From the IMG/VR virus record IMGVR_UViG_3300030331_002948, positions 1 through 41,006 of that record: 41,006 bases of DNA; one strand, 5' to 3'. Below, in pieces: positions 40,997 to 41,006 of this stretch (position 1 is its first letter; the number at the start of each line of letters is the position of its first letter). Under the pieces are notes generated by a model. It worked only from the letters and a program-made list of their open reading frames with translations. It did not search any database and was not told where the DNA came from. The translations under genes were made by a program, and so were the position numbers. This DNA is from a virus.

Positions 40997-41006
40997 TTTA
41001 TTTTAT

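Noticed and set aside
1-41006. tRNA genes, CRISPR arrays, insertion sequences and integrase
   Set aside because: I saw no repeat-spacer array, no transposase or integrase motifs and no convincing tRNA cloverleaf on reading both strands; a tRNA scan was not possible here.
40950-41006. Joining of right and left ends as a complete circle
   Set aside because: No shared terminal sequence was seen, and joining would extend the LamG frame backward through an antisense early gene, so completeness cannot be claimed.

Overview
The window is a stretch of a tailed double-stranded DNA phage, most likely infecting a marine or aquatic Bacteroidetes (Flavobacteriia) host. The host call rests on low GC, on repeated copies of the Bacteroidetes -7 promoter element TAnnTTTG in front of phage genes, on AT-rich start contexts (taaatttaat type) in place of Shine-Dalgarno sites, and on terminase, portal and capsid proteins that resemble those of flavobacterial podoviruses and, more distantly, crAss-like phages. 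No integrase, repressor, tRNA, RNA polymerase or DNA polymerase gene is visible, so a virulent phage that uses host RNA polymerase is the simplest reading. The first gene is cut by the left edge, and no matching terminal repeat was seen, so this is probably part of a genome or a circularly permuted contig.

Layout. 1-1312: C-terminal part of a LamG-repeat adhesin or tail fibre. 1314-2596: lysis cassette with a small membrane protein, an M15-type peptidase endolysin, a two-helix holin-like protein and a 44-residue very basic protein. 2636-3423: a small conserved-type protein and a GroES-like protein. 3427-5929: putative small terminase and the large terminase. 5926-11045: portal, acidic scaffold-like protein and major capsid protein, closed by a GC-stem terminator. 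11131-15010 and 15012-20993: head-tail connector, tail tube or ring proteins, a large tail hub that appears split in two with an inserted domain, and a receptor-binding candidate. 21040-24134: a GlcNAc-transferase-like glycosyltransferase, a structural protein with a Thr-Pro-rich tail, a structural protein and a GNAT-like protein. 24137-31595: three internal or ejected virion protein candidates, the last of 1695 residues.

From 31601 to the right edge everything is on the minus strand: a tiny membrane protein, a calcineurin-like phosphoesterase, small proteins, a stand-alone DnaA domain IV protein, a VRR-NUC nuclease, an SNF2-type helicase, a primase-SF3 helicase, an SSB-like DUF3127 protein, a PD-(D/E)XK exonuclease, a DUF1071-type annealing protein, a second DnaA-C-like helix-turn-helix protein and a set of very small early genes, two of them zinc-ribbon-like. 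This is the replication and recombination arm. It converges with the late arm at about 31.6 kb.

Points most worth a second look: (i) a glycosyltransferase next to a virion protein with a Thr-Pro stalk, a possible virion glycosylation pair; (ii) a tandem GroES-like protein beside the packaging genes; (iii) two free-standing DnaA domain IV-like proteins in a replication module with no visible polymerase; (iv) a tail hub gene broken exactly at a domain insertion; and (v) a compact nuclease, annealing protein and SSB-like recombination set.
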